Assembly (NCBI GenBank): GCA_047967505.1
Contig: CM106540.1
From: Dipteris shenzhenensis
Lineage: Eukaryota; Polypodiophyta; Polypodiopsida; Gleicheniales
Length of the DNA stretch: 64,000 bases
Reading direction: 5' to 3' (one strand)
A program made the position numbers and the translations under genes. The notes under the pieces were generated by a model. It was not told the origin of the DNA, searched no databases, and saw only the letters and a list, made by a program, of their open reading frames with translations. Position 1 is the stretch's first letter. Each line of letters opens with the position of its first letter. Of the stretch, positions 53,946 through 64,000 are shown piece after piece.

Positions 53946-55325
53946 AAACATTGCAAAGTATCTCGAAGTGGCATTACAAGTTTTGAGGTATCATTGTTAA
54001 TGATTGTTACATAATTTTTGTTCACATAATAGGATTCACATGAAAAATTTGGGATATTCTTTCTTCCTAGCCACATATTCGGTGTCTGATTAACATTGAA
54101 ACTTTGTAAGGAGATGGAACTTTGCAAGTAAATGCAAAATTGGTGCATCATTTTATTTACTACCCCCTCATGGAGACATGTGTCAAAATTTTCCTTCCAC
54201 ATATATGTATAATAAAGGTACAAGTTAAACAATGGAAAGGTTCCAAACTAAAGTGATTCACTATTCCCTCTAGAAATGCAATGATTACATCAAATTGTAA
54301 CAACTAGTTTGGAATTCTTAAATCATCCTTTGGCCTCTTACTGAAAGACTGAGGGCATATACTTTGAAAAATAAACTTATATTATAAAATTCTAGTAGTA
54401 TTTGATAAAAGAATTTAATTACTACTCAGGGATTAGCTTTTATCTCTGATATAGAAAGCACACACAATTGCAATAAAGTATAGAATTGCTATGATATACA
54501 TCCAATGAGAAAAATTAATCCCTAAGCATAACAATAAGGCACATAACATAGTACAATAATTAACAAATGTTAAACTTGACTAGGAACCCATGAACTTTGA
54601 CTTGTGATGCAAAGGAAGGCCATGCTTTTATGATTTATAAAATAATTCCACTAGATCATATAGTACAGTTTCTTTGGTCTTTGAAAAATAATATATGTGC
54701 ACTCCAAGAATGGTAAATGATCATATCATGATGGCAATGGGAATACTTTCCCTTTGGTAGTTCAAATCTAAACAATGCATATCTAAGAATGCATTTCTAT
54801 TGTCTTGATAGATTTATCTTGTGCCAATTGCATGTGGTAACATTTATTGTTACTATTACATCACCTAAAGCATGTTTTTGGTTCTTATTCGACATTTTCA
54901 ATATTTGTTTCTTCAATTCATATATACTTTCTTCAACCATCATCTTTTTATGAAAACTATGTGTGTTTAGTAGAGGTATTTTACCATTGTTGGACATTCT
55001 ACCATTCTTGCACTACAAAAGTAGAATGTATATGAGTAGAATACAAAGATGTAGAGGGAAAATGGGAGTGAAGCACCTTATGTTAGTCTAGATGGTTTCC
55101 TTTTGGATTGATAATATAGCAAGAAACGTACAGGTCTTTTTGGATTTATTTTTAAATGTATTTGGATAAAGGGCATCAAAAAGTTAATGGAGTGATGATG
55201 CATTAGCATCACAACATAATACTCCAAAATGTATAATGTGTATGAGCTGAATACGAGAATGTAAGGGAACAACACAATGGGAGGGAAGAAGATTATGTTC
55301 ATATTAGATGAAAGACTTTTATATG
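53946..55325. other. Intergenic AT-rich spacer
   Basis: No gene is recognised. Phrases AGTAGAATGTATATGAG.AGAATAC (about 55020) and AAAATGTATAATGTGTATGAG (about 55226) are loosely repeated. Confidence 0.4.
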
Positions 55326-55334
55326 GTCAACAAG

Positions 55335-56280
55335 GGGAAAAATCTTTTGGCGAGCTTTTTAATGTGAGCTTTTTTACCATTTCCTTTGTTTTTGCGAGCT
55401 TTTTTTAGAAATCCATACATGTTTTTGTTATAAGAAAGATGGGGAGGTTAGAAAGAGGGGGAGAGGATATAGGATATGTTCATTTTCATAGCATGTGGAA
55501 GGGGTGGAAGAGTGTATACTATGCACAAGGGGGGGGCGGATATGAGTGGAAGTAGGAGGCAAAAAATTATGGAAGATATGTCCATATTTAAAGTAGAAGG
55601 GAGGAACTATGGGAGATATGTTCATGTTCAAAGTGTATAATTTGAAACTTTTGACCTCATATTTGGATTCCTCGTCGAATTCCGGTCATTTTGAGTACCG
55701 ATATGACCATATTCTGATAAAAATTGGAAAAATGGTGTTTTTGTCATTTTGCTAGACTCAAAATAGGCCCAAAACAGGCCAAAATGACAAAAACACCATT
55801 TTTCCAATTTTTATCGGAATATGGTCATGTTGGTACTCAAAATGACCGGAATTCGACGAGGAATCCAAATATGAGGTCAAAAGTTTCAAATTATACACTT
55901 TGAAAATGAACAAATTTCCCATATGCTCTCCCTTCCCCTTTACATTTAGTAGATGAACATAACTTTCACATTCCTCATCCTCTCTCTCCTCCTTGCACTC
56001 CTCTTTGCATACCTTATAAGTTCCCCCTCTAACTATGATAACGAATATATGTTCCAACTCCCCTCCCCTCCCTTCTCCATGCGCCCATCCCTCCCCTTTT
56101 CCTTTATCTCCCCTCCCCCCCCTCTCTCCTCTTAACTGCAACCACAACCCAAACTTTCCACCCACCCCACTCCATGAACCCCCCCCCCCCCTCTCTCTCT
56201 CTCAGGTGAATGAAAGCTCACAATAATCATGAAAATTGAAAAAAAGCTCATGACAAAAAGCTCACCAAAAAATCACACCC
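55335..56280. mobile_element. Foldback, non-autonomous Mutator-type element
   Basis: This 946-bp element is almost entirely two inverted arms. Perfect 9-bp target duplications GTCAACAAG flank it (55326-55334 and 56281-56289), as for MULEs. The ends read GGGAAAAATCTTTTGGCGAG and, from the other side, GGGTGTGATTTTTTGGTGAG; both pass into GAGCTTTTT repeats. The innermost ~123 bp of each arm (about 55638-55761 and 55786-55909) differ at about three positions. No protein is encoded; the Pro/Ser and Gly-rich frames come from purine or pyrimidine runs. Confidence 0.88.
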
Positions 56281-56289
56281 GTCAACAAG

Positions 56290-57044
56290 TCACTCAACCT
56301 ACCGGTTTATTTTGGACGTATTCACAAATGTACATAGATGTTCAAAGTACCAAAATACGAATGTAGTTGACATGACAACATAATAGCTTTGCATACCTAA
56401 GTGAAAAGATGTGCACTACAGGAAATCAACATCTCATTCGTAATTAATTTAATAAACTTCATATATTTATTGGTAAACAATATTTATCTTATGTTAGAGA
56501 GCATTTATTTTGAGTTATAATTTTATTATTGGGAGCATGAGATAGTTGATTTTTATACCAAAACAATACATTTGACATCACACATTTTGTATTTCAAGAC
56601 TCAAGGAATTATTTACCCTGTATTGGTAAAAATTTCCCTTGAGATATACTTTTATTCTAGAAAACATGAGACAAAATTGTGATTTGTGAACTTAACATTG
56701 TGCATATACTTCTAATTAGAACATTAATTTGGAATTACATAGCATATTATAATTGTCTATGTGTTTGACCATTTAGATTTTATTATATTTTTCACTTACA
56801 AAATGGAGAAACCTTCATTTCAAATTCTCATGAAATTTTTTGGAAGAAAAATAAGCGCATGTACTTCTCATTGTCACTTTTATTTGGACTACATATAGAA
56901 GAAATATAATGTTCTAATATTAAAGAAAATATAATTAGCCTACAACATATATCTTATTAAAATTACAATGATACACACTTGTTAAGTATATGCTCATTTT
57001 TTATATAAAAATATTTTTATATATGGAATATTTAACATTCTTGC
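56290..57044. other. Intergenic AT-rich spacer
   Basis: Very AT-rich with no frame. A CACTACAGGAAATCA phrase at 56413 resembles a CACTA terminus, but no partner was found. Confidence 0.4.
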
Positions 57045-57489
57045 TTAGTACACAAAAAACTCCTCCTATGTAGTTAATTGCAATCACCATATGCAAAAGA
57101 TACATTCTTTCTAATTTCCAATATAGGAAACACTTAATTTTTCATATTAAATTACATATTTCCTAGAAGAAACCATATTTCCTATATAGAAAATAGAAAA
57201 TTCATTTGAGTCTCCATATAGGATGTCACATTTCCTAGATAGCATTGACTGATCTATATAGGAAATATAATTTGCTATGAAAAAAAGACGTCATTTCCTA
57301 GATAGAAAACATAGAATCCACTTGATGCTCCATATTACAAGTCAAATTTCCTAGATAGCATTGGTTGTCTATATAGGAAAAAGAATTTCCTAGATTAAGA
57401 GGAGAAAATCCATCTTTCTACCTAGGAAATATGCTCAAATTTCCTAGTTCAACACCAAATTCCTATATAGACATTAGTCAAAAGTTCCT

Positions 57490-57800
57490 TGTGAGCCCGG
57501 ACAACGACATCATGAATTCGGCATCGATCTCTTCAACTTTCATTTCGACCGCAGCCGTCGCACGCTGCACATCTTCCTGAGACTTCATACGAAATGCATA
57601 CCGGCGGACTGAAAACCCAAATGCAATTTGGAAGCAAATGCAAAAAACCAGCAGGGCTATGAAAAAAGGCCGAGGATGGACATTTGTCGCGACAAAGTCG
57701 GAGGCGACGATGAGAAGGGTGATATTTGGAGTTGAGAAGACACTGCAGCAGGCGATCCATTTTGAGCTTTGCCTCTAGCTCCACTACATGATGAAGAAGA
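57490..57800 (-). pseudogene. Captured gene fragment with membrane segment
   Basis: On the minus strand an open stretch gives NITLLIVASDFVATNVHPRP, then FFIALLVFCICFQIAFGFSV, a clear transmembrane helix, then YAFRMKSQEDVQRATAAVEM and a charged tail reaching the TIR inner edge. Upstream, in another frame, MASSSSSSSSCSGARGKAQN looks like a plastid-transit-like or disordered protein start. The parental gene is not recognised, and the two frames may be pieces of one gene shifted by an indel. Confidence 0.5.
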
Positions 57801-57936
57801 AGAAGATGAGGACGCCATCTTGTTAGAAGAGGAGCATCGACTCAAGACTTTGCCATCGCTCATAGATTCGTTCTACCATCTCGCCCAACCAAATTTCAGA
57901 TCTTCCTCACTTCAGGATTTCCTCATTGAGAGCATT

Positions 57937-58345
57937 CTAAGAGGGCCTTCCCGTGTCCTCGATTTCTTCTCCGTATTTCTGCGTGAAGGCAAAAAATAGT
58001 TTGCTTCCTAGAATTTCGCCTGCAAACTCGGTTCTAGAAATCCTCCCACTAAAATCGCAAAATCCATGGATGTTAAGCGGATAAATAGGATTTGCTAAAA
58101 TGTCAGAGCATTCTCGTGAATTGGAAAGGGCTGCAGAGCCTGAATCAGAGATGAGAGCACCTTCAAAATCCCTACAAAGAAAGCAACGTTGTGTTCCCAC
58201 GTTTCCTTGCAGAAAATCTGTCGTGAAAGCCTCATATTCTCCAGCGAGCTCGCGGGAATGCCCTCTAAAGGTAATGTTTACCTCTCCCTTAACCTCCTGG
58301 AGATTGTCCATCTTCGTTCCTTACTGGCATCTGCTACCTGGAAAG
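57937..58345 (-). pseudogene. Captured exon-like segment, unrecognised
   Basis: Sequence after a TTTTCTTTCCAG acceptor (near 58345) reads VADASKERRWTISRRLRE and meets a GTAAAC donor-like site. An overlapping 124-codon frame (58311-57937) starts MDNLQEVKGEVNITFRGHSR. Only one of the two can be the original reading; the spliced version is favoured by the flanking signals. No product is recognised. Confidence 0.35.
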
Positions 58346-58790
58346 AAAATTTGATAGCTTAGTCCTCTTCTGTAGTTCCTTTAGGACCTTCGCTCCCCAA
58401 ATCATCATTTGCAAAACTGGTTGTGCCTCTCCCTCATATGACTCTTTCTAGCACCCGATCCCTCATACACGTTACCGGCCTTTGCCTTCAAGCATGCCAA
58501 CTCTATCCTCTCCATGAGCGCTTGACTTACATCAATCTCAAAGCTTCCCGTATGTTGGCTCTCCTCTATTGTAGCCCGTCATAAGCTCTATCTACATTTT
58601 TGGATCTCCCAAGGTAAGCAGAGGCGTTGAACGTCACCAGGCAAGCATACCAACCTTCTCACTATGATGCCAGCATCTCCTTTGACACATGCAGCCCATT
58701 TGACTAAATTTCCCATTGTATCCAAATTCAACACGCATACTTTTTCAGCACTGGGTGTAGGAGATCGTCTGTTTGTCAATAGCGTGACTC
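58346..58790 (-). pseudogene. Captured segment upstream, unrecognised
   Basis: Frames include SAEKVCVLNLDTMGNLVKWA and, after a stop, IEESQHTGSFEID followed by GTAAGT. This donor and the acceptor near 58345 would define an intron of about 200 bp. The pieces look like exons of a host gene copied with their introns, but the gene is not identified. Confidence 0.35.
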
Positions 58791-58904
58791 ACGTTTGGAT
58801 CCACGCATTTGGTGCATCGAATATTCACTTTATCTATTATAATTTATCACCTCCTTTTTCATGGCAATAGATGTTCTCTCTCGCACATGCTCTCTCTCTC
58901 TCTG

Positions 58905-59110
58905 TTAGGGCCAATAGGGCAAGTTCACACTGCCCACCTGGAGGAAAAATGCATTGGAGTTCTGTCTTCTACGTGCTCCAATAGATGCCCCCCCAAAAAA
59001 AAGTGTAGAGCCACTAGGGCGTGTTCACACCGGACATGGAGGAAAAATGCATTCCAAGTTCCTTCTCCTACATGGTCTAATAGATGAGCCCGGACCGGCC
59101 ATGGAGGAAA
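58905..59110. repeat. Tandem duplication, ~110-bp unit
   Basis: Units share CTAGGGC.AGTTCACAC, CATGGAGGAAAAATGCATT and CTAATAGATG, near 58910 and 59015, with a partial third near 59090. Confidence 0.65.
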
Positions 59111-59640
59111 CAAAAAGATGACTAGTCGCCCAACTCCTTAGGCAAGCAAAAAGACAATGCGCAAATCACAAGGAACTTTTGACCAATCTCTATATAGTGA
59201 AGTGCTTCCAAACTAGGAATTCATGCATGTTTACTAGATAGAACTAACCATTTTGTCCTCTTTGTCTAGAGAATTGTATTTGCTATATAGCTATCCAATA
59301 AATGTGAGCCTTTATATGGATTTTGCCTTTCTTATATAGGAAATTTGATTACCTATATTGTGCTATCTAGTAAATGTGAGTTAGTATATGGCAAATAGAT
59401 TGGATTTTAAGTTTGTTATATAGTGAATTGTTTTTTCCATATAGTACAAGTATATTGCTATGTAGAAAATGTGAGTTTTTATATGGAGAATAATGTGAAT
59501 TCTCAGTTTGCTATGTAGGGAAGTGCACTTCCTATGTAGCCCAAGTATGTTGCTATCTAGGAAATGTGAGTTTGCATATGGAGAATGAAGTAGGATCTAT
59601 AATTCCTATATAGAAAATGAGGTTTTTATCAAGCAAACTA

Positions 59641-62600
59641 GAGAGAATATGTCTATCTATCACCTATTAACAAAGGAAAAAAGAAGCAAGGACACTTGGC
59701 AACTTGGAGACTAAGAGCATGCTACATATCCAAAATTTGAGCCTTTGGACCTTTGAAATGCTCTCCTTCATTTGAGAATTCTTAATTGGAAGTGATGCTT
59801 GAAACTACCTTCATGGTTTTTGAATTTGAAGCAATGCATACCTCATGACTGTTTACAAAAATTGGTGTTTTAATACTTAATGAATTATTTGAAACTTTGC
59901 AAACATTAAATGTCAGTCTTTTGTGAACACTCCCTGTGCTCAGACATGTGTGCATGTAAACAAGACAGACCAACAACATGTAGATGTGGCACTTAGCTCA
60001 GATGTGAACTATACGAGTGGCAGCTTCCTTTTCTTTTCAACATCTCAAGGTTTCCCTAGGTTTCCTCTATCTTAGACACTAGATATGCCACAATACATTA
60101 TTCATGACAATTCAATGGGTGTGTGAGGATAATATTTTTAAAAGAAAATAAATATGTGTCGTCTGTCTTAGACACCAGATATTCCACAATACGTTAGTCA
60201 TGATAATTAATATATTAATACCTTCATGCACCTAGAGGCATTACCTCCGTCCATAAAAATGACCAAGGTTGGATGCATCTACATCCATTTATGACCTTGA
60301 AGGGACAAAACATGGGTTTTGTAAGAGATATAACTAGATTACATGGGTTTTGTAATAAATATAACTAAATTGAAGGATGATTCCTTGATGATTCACATTT
60401 AAAACATGCATAATGTGACTTCATATCTAGTGTTATAATGATTGCATTTTCAATGTGTATAGTGCAACTTCATACCTTAATCCAATTCGATAGTGACATT
60501 CAAGATTGATTTCTTAATCCCCTATTCAATGTTAGGTTCTAAATCCAAAATGCATTCATTTAAATCAATTTGGATTTGATCATTGTACCTCTGAGGACCC
60601 AAAACATACAATGGTATTTGTGGCTTGGTGATTTATAATTGGTCTAGAAGGGGATGAGGATGAGCCCCCAAAGAAAAAGAATAAGCACTTTCATCAAAGA
60701 AAGTTCTCAATGGGGAAGTATGTCTTTGGCGACCAGGGTAGGAAAAATAGAGACACCAATAAGTTAAACTCCTCTACTAATAGTGTTCTTTACAACAATC
60801 ACAACAATCCCCTCCTTAGATTATTTTTTTCCTAATTGCCCATAACAAATCATTAGCAAAAAATATTCCTAGCTACCCATAGTAGTCTCCTCCCTACAAT
60901 CTCCAGCTTCTATCTACCCTTGCCTCTCTCTCAATGCCTTAGCCTAAGTCTTGATTAAAGGTGCAACACTAGCCTCGTTCAAACGAGTAATTTTAGGTCA
61001 ACAATCAATAGGTTAGCTCATCACTATAATGAAGAAAATGGCATGATGAAAGAACATGCGTCTATGCAAATATATGAATCTACATTGATGCTTGACTGCA
61101 AATGAGATGGCTTATTAAAAGGGAGGGCTTATGCGTCTATGCAAATATATGAATCTACATTGATTGACTGCAAATGAGATGGCTAATTAAAAGGGAGGGC
61201 TTGCAAATTGTTGGTACATAAAAAACTAGATGATGACATGAAACCAAACACATAGAGGGGAAGGAAATTTTGAAACTCTAACATAGACTGTATAGCCATG
61301 ATAGGATTGATGACCCACACTTCCCTCTACACAAAAAGGTATGAGAAAGAGGTGGAAGGAGTCCCTAAATGGTCAAAGGAAATGTTACAAAGGTTACACT
61401 AGGGGTTGCACACCAACCACTCAAATATATTATTTTCTTTCTCACCCCACCAATGATGCCCCTTTGTGTGTTATGAAGGGAAGTTTTGGATCATGTCCCT
61501 GTTACAACATGTTGATGGTGATAGAGGCTCGAGGACACATCTGGTCATATTGATCCAAGTTTGGACCTCAACTTACCACACGTTCAAACAACTCGCAGTT
61601 GAACTCCTAGACCCGACCAAGTTAAAATCGAATTGAGGGCTATCTAAAGAATTCCTCACATAAGTTTTCCTAGGAAGAAAAAAACTACGTTAAACTAGAC
61701 TATAGAAGGTGCTAGAGGATATGCTCACATTGGCATCAAGGAAGACTGGCTTACTACAGGTTATATCAAATACACATTTTGTGATTCGTGCATTTGATCC
61801 AAGATGAGCTATTAGGTTCCTAATCTCAAAATTTTGTCTTCTAAGTGTAGGTCTAGCAAAAGGCTAGACAAGGAACCTAAGAACAATGATGATGATGTGA
61901 AGCACTAAATCCCACTTTGCACGAAGGTTTATCAATAATCAAAATCAAGTCTTTTAGTTGAGGACTACAACTCCTATTTAAATTGGAAAAGTAGTTATGC
62001 CCATGGTTACTTAAACAATAGCAAGGGTCATTCTAACCCTTACTTGGATTTCTTTCAAGTATGACGATATCCACAAAGTCCAGTCACCTTTCATGAGAGT
62101 TGAGTGCAAATTGCTTGTTTTTTTATAACTTTGTTGATAACCAATGTCTTTGGCAACTGTAACAATCAACCGAAAGCTTAAGTCTTTATAGAGGAATCTC
62201 TTGGATATGGAGCCAAAAATTTAAATTGGAGAGGAAAAAAGGAGATAAAAACAATACATTACATATTATTAGCTACTAAGATATATCCGAAGGCTAGCCA
62301 TTTTCTAGAATAAGGGCCATGGACATGCAAAGTTGAACACAAGATAATGCAATAATATCATATCTATGGATAGAGTTCTTACTCGGCAATAAAAAGACAT
62401 TTAACCTTTTGCTTTATTCCATATGGCCCTTGCTTAGGTGTAAGAACATTTTTAAATGCTTCCATCATTTGAGAGGACCAATTATCAAACTTGTGTTTGT
62501 AAAGAATTTATAATTTCAAAATATTGCATCAGCAAGCTCAATTTTCAAAAGAAAATTCACTCATACAAAATGGGAAAGTCATGTGGGGGAACTTACTTGC

Positions 62601-63208
62601 CACATTGTTGGAGTGGAGCATGGAAGGTGCAAGGATAGAAGCTCTGAAGCACAAATGCTTGAGTAGCCTTGAAATCAATAATATATCAAGTATGGTGCAA
62701 CATGCAAATGGCTGCAGGAACTATTTCTTAAAAAGTGAATAATAAAAGCATGGAAAGGACAAACAAAAAGAAGTCGAAAAACAAGATCACTTAGCCTTAT
62801 ATTCCTATTCCATCATGGAAGTATGGACGTATTTAGACATACCTTATAAAATTGCTTAATTAGGGGCACTAATATGAAAACTAAATTGCAACATGTGACA
62901 AGCCGAAATATATACTTGCTCTATTTGCTCCAATAGACCTTGTTTATCCTTATTTTGGTGCAATTATGCACCCAACCAATATTCAATAAACTCAAGCTAC
63001 TAAAAAAAATTTATTGCATACATCCTTCTAAAAAGTTCATGGAGTAGAAAACCAATACGTCTTGAGTGTTATCATGTTAATAAGTTTGGGCATGCACTTG
63101 AAACCAAGCTAATAACACCCATGAAGTATGATAGCAATGCAAGGACTATGTGAACTTCCATTGGGCATTTAATTAAAATTTTGTCAATGTTACATTTAGT
63201 ACAAATAC
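59641..63208. other. Intergenic with short duplications, no gene recognised
   Basis: Near 60065-60115 and 60160-60210 a phrase TCTTAGACAC.AGATAT..CCACAATAC recurs. ACATGGGTTTTGTAA occurs twice near 60310-60350. No frame above 75 codons or known motif occurs. Confidence 0.45.
61064..61202. repeat. Recent tandem duplication, ~67-70 bp
   Basis: ATGCGTCTATGCAAATATAT, GAATCTACATTGAT, TGACTGCAAATGAGATGGCT and AAAAGGGAGGGCTT occur twice in direct succession and differ only by a 3-base deletion and one substitution. Confidence 0.9.
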
Positions 63209-63345
63209 TTACCGAAAAGGACTCGAAATCCTTCTCAGGGGACTGAAAATCCTTGAAGAGGACTTCAAATCCTTATCGGGGGACATTGTGTCGATCATTC
63301 TAGTCATGTCGATCATGTCGATCATGTTGATTGCGTCGATGGGAA
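63209..63345. repeat. Short tandem repeats (GGACTCGAAATCCTT-type and CATGTCGAT)n
   Basis: Three variants of GGACT.AAATCCTT (about 63218-63275) are followed by four variants of CATGTCGAT (about 63303-63335). Confidence 0.75.
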
Positions 63346-63782
63346 TTCGAGTATTTGTTCGTCTACATTCATATGTTATGATTATTACAAATACCAACTT
63401 TTATAAATGCAATGACTATTTGTCTTAATCTTGGCCTTATCAAAATAAAAATCAAGTGAGTTCAAATATAGGTATGCGGTAATTTAGATAATGAGTAGCT
63501 ATTCCATCAAGATTGTGCAAGCAAGGTGACTCTGATCATGGTTTGGATTGCGACCCATAGTATACCGAGGTTTTCACAAAACATCGTTTCCAAGGGACCC
63601 AAAATAATTTTTTACCACAAGTTTGGTCATTTGAAGGATAATTTAAATATAAGAGTATGTACACCAAAACACTCACATATTGATAGTGAACTTAACATAC
63701 AAATGTACAAAATGCCACTATATAAATGAGAGGGCCAAACATAGAAAGTTTCATCGACATCAAAATAATCAATCAGTAGCAT

Positions 63783-64000
63783 TTACATCGACGGCAAGTC
63801 TTGCACGCCAAATAATTCTATCTCAAGGTTTACATACAATTGATCACCTATATCATCATCCCCTATTGTATGTCCACATAAGACTTGATCCTCTAGTTCA
63901 CCCTCTAGGTCTCCCTCTGCTTCACCCTCTAGGTCTCCCTTCCGCAAATTTGAGATCTCCACCTTCCTCCATTTTAGTGTCATTATTATCACCTTCTTCC
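63783..64000 (-). CDS. Unrecognised frame running off the right edge
   Basis: At least 69 codons are open on the minus strand to the window end. It has a duplicated acidic motif (KGDLEGEAEGDLEGELED) followed by DDDIGDQLYVNLEIELFGV and a stop at 63783. It could be the last exon of a gene lying to the right or a chance frame over a short duplication (CACCCTCTAGGTCTCCCT occurs twice). No function is assigned. Confidence 0.3.
   Translation of the reverse strand, partial: KKVIIMTLKWRKVEISNLRKGDLEGEAEGDLEGELEDQVLCGHTIGDDDIGDQLYVNLEIELFGVQDLPSM

Larger units (their letters stand above)
57045..59640. mobile_element. Long-TIR element with captured exon-like sequence (Pack-MULE-like)
   Basis: Inverted arms of about 440-480 bp lie at about 57045-57495 and 59165-59640. 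They are internally sub-repeated around ACTCACATTTCCTAGATAGC and CTATATAGGAAAT. Their inner ends match exactly: GTCAAAAGTTCCTTGTG at about 57478 and its complement at about 59168. The core holds GC-richer sequence unlike the flanks, with exon-like frames and splice-like signals. I could not see the target duplication, so the outer limits are approximate. Confidence 0.7.

Noticed and set aside
55012-56428. CACTACAAAAG at about 55012 and CACTACAGGAAATC at 56413 as CACTA element ends
   Set aside because: They resemble CACTA termini, but both face the same direction, no inverted partner or 3-bp duplication was found, and they do not frame the transposase gene at 49.4-52.1 kb.

Overview
This window looks like gene-poor, repeat-packed nuclear DNA of a land plant with a large genome. 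I found no intact host gene, rRNA or convincing tRNA. The coding matter is almost all transposon-derived and broken: Ty1/copia and Ty3/gypsy LTR elements primed by initiator tRNA-Met (TGGTATCAGAGC sites), a CACTA (TNP2-like) transposase, a MULE/SWIM-family transposase, several non-autonomous DNA elements, and one gene with the motifs of a single-tyrosine HUH (Rep) endonuclease. Replitron-type HUH transposons are reported to be abundant in non-seed plants, so a fern or lycophyte is my best guess. That is inference; no ribosomal or organellar marker is present.

Layout. 0.1-1.0 kb: a ~245-bp tandem satellite. 2.1-6.0 kb: two hAT-type MITEs with 8-bp target duplications, and a gag-only copia derivative that carries one of these MITEs plus a TTA-flanked MITE. 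7.5-8.5 kb: two minisatellites. 9.46-20.86 kb: a minus-strand copia element (family A) with matching TATAG target duplications. It is split by a nested, truncated gypsy element (10.2-17.5 kb) that carries an unusual RNase H plus zinc-knuckle reading frame upstream of gag. 21.78-27.62 kb: a complete minus-strand copia element (family C) with two 171-bp LTRs differing at two positions. 28.6-29.35 kb: a purine tract followed by a pyrimidine tract. 29.7-31.8 kb: the 3' half of a Tat-like gypsy element with two RNase H domains.

32.9-36.0 kb: on the minus strand, fragments of a MULE/SWIM-like transposase and, beside it, the HUH/Rep-like gene. 37-40.3 kb: tandem repeats. 40.5-45.36 kb: an old minus-strand copia element (family B), cut at its 5' side by a plus-strand family A copy (45.36-47.4 kb) that has a large internal deletion. 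49.4-52.1 kb: a CACTA-like transposase gene with an intron in correct phase. 52.4-53.95 kb: minisatellites. 55.335-56.280 kb: a foldback Mutator-type element with a perfect 9-bp target duplication. 57.05-59.64 kb: a larger element with long sub-repeated inverted termini enclosing exon-like captured sequence (Pack-MULE-like). The last 4 kb hold short duplications and one unrecognised frame at the right edge.

The elements do not form a pathway; they record successive, nested insertions. Where two copies can be compared, the inactivating changes are C-to-T transitions in CAG or CGA codons, as expected when methylated, silenced transposons decay. The most novel signal is the HUH/Rep-like gene near 35.5 kb; next are the two Mutator-type elements at 55-60 kb and the RNase H-knuckle frame of the nested gypsy element.
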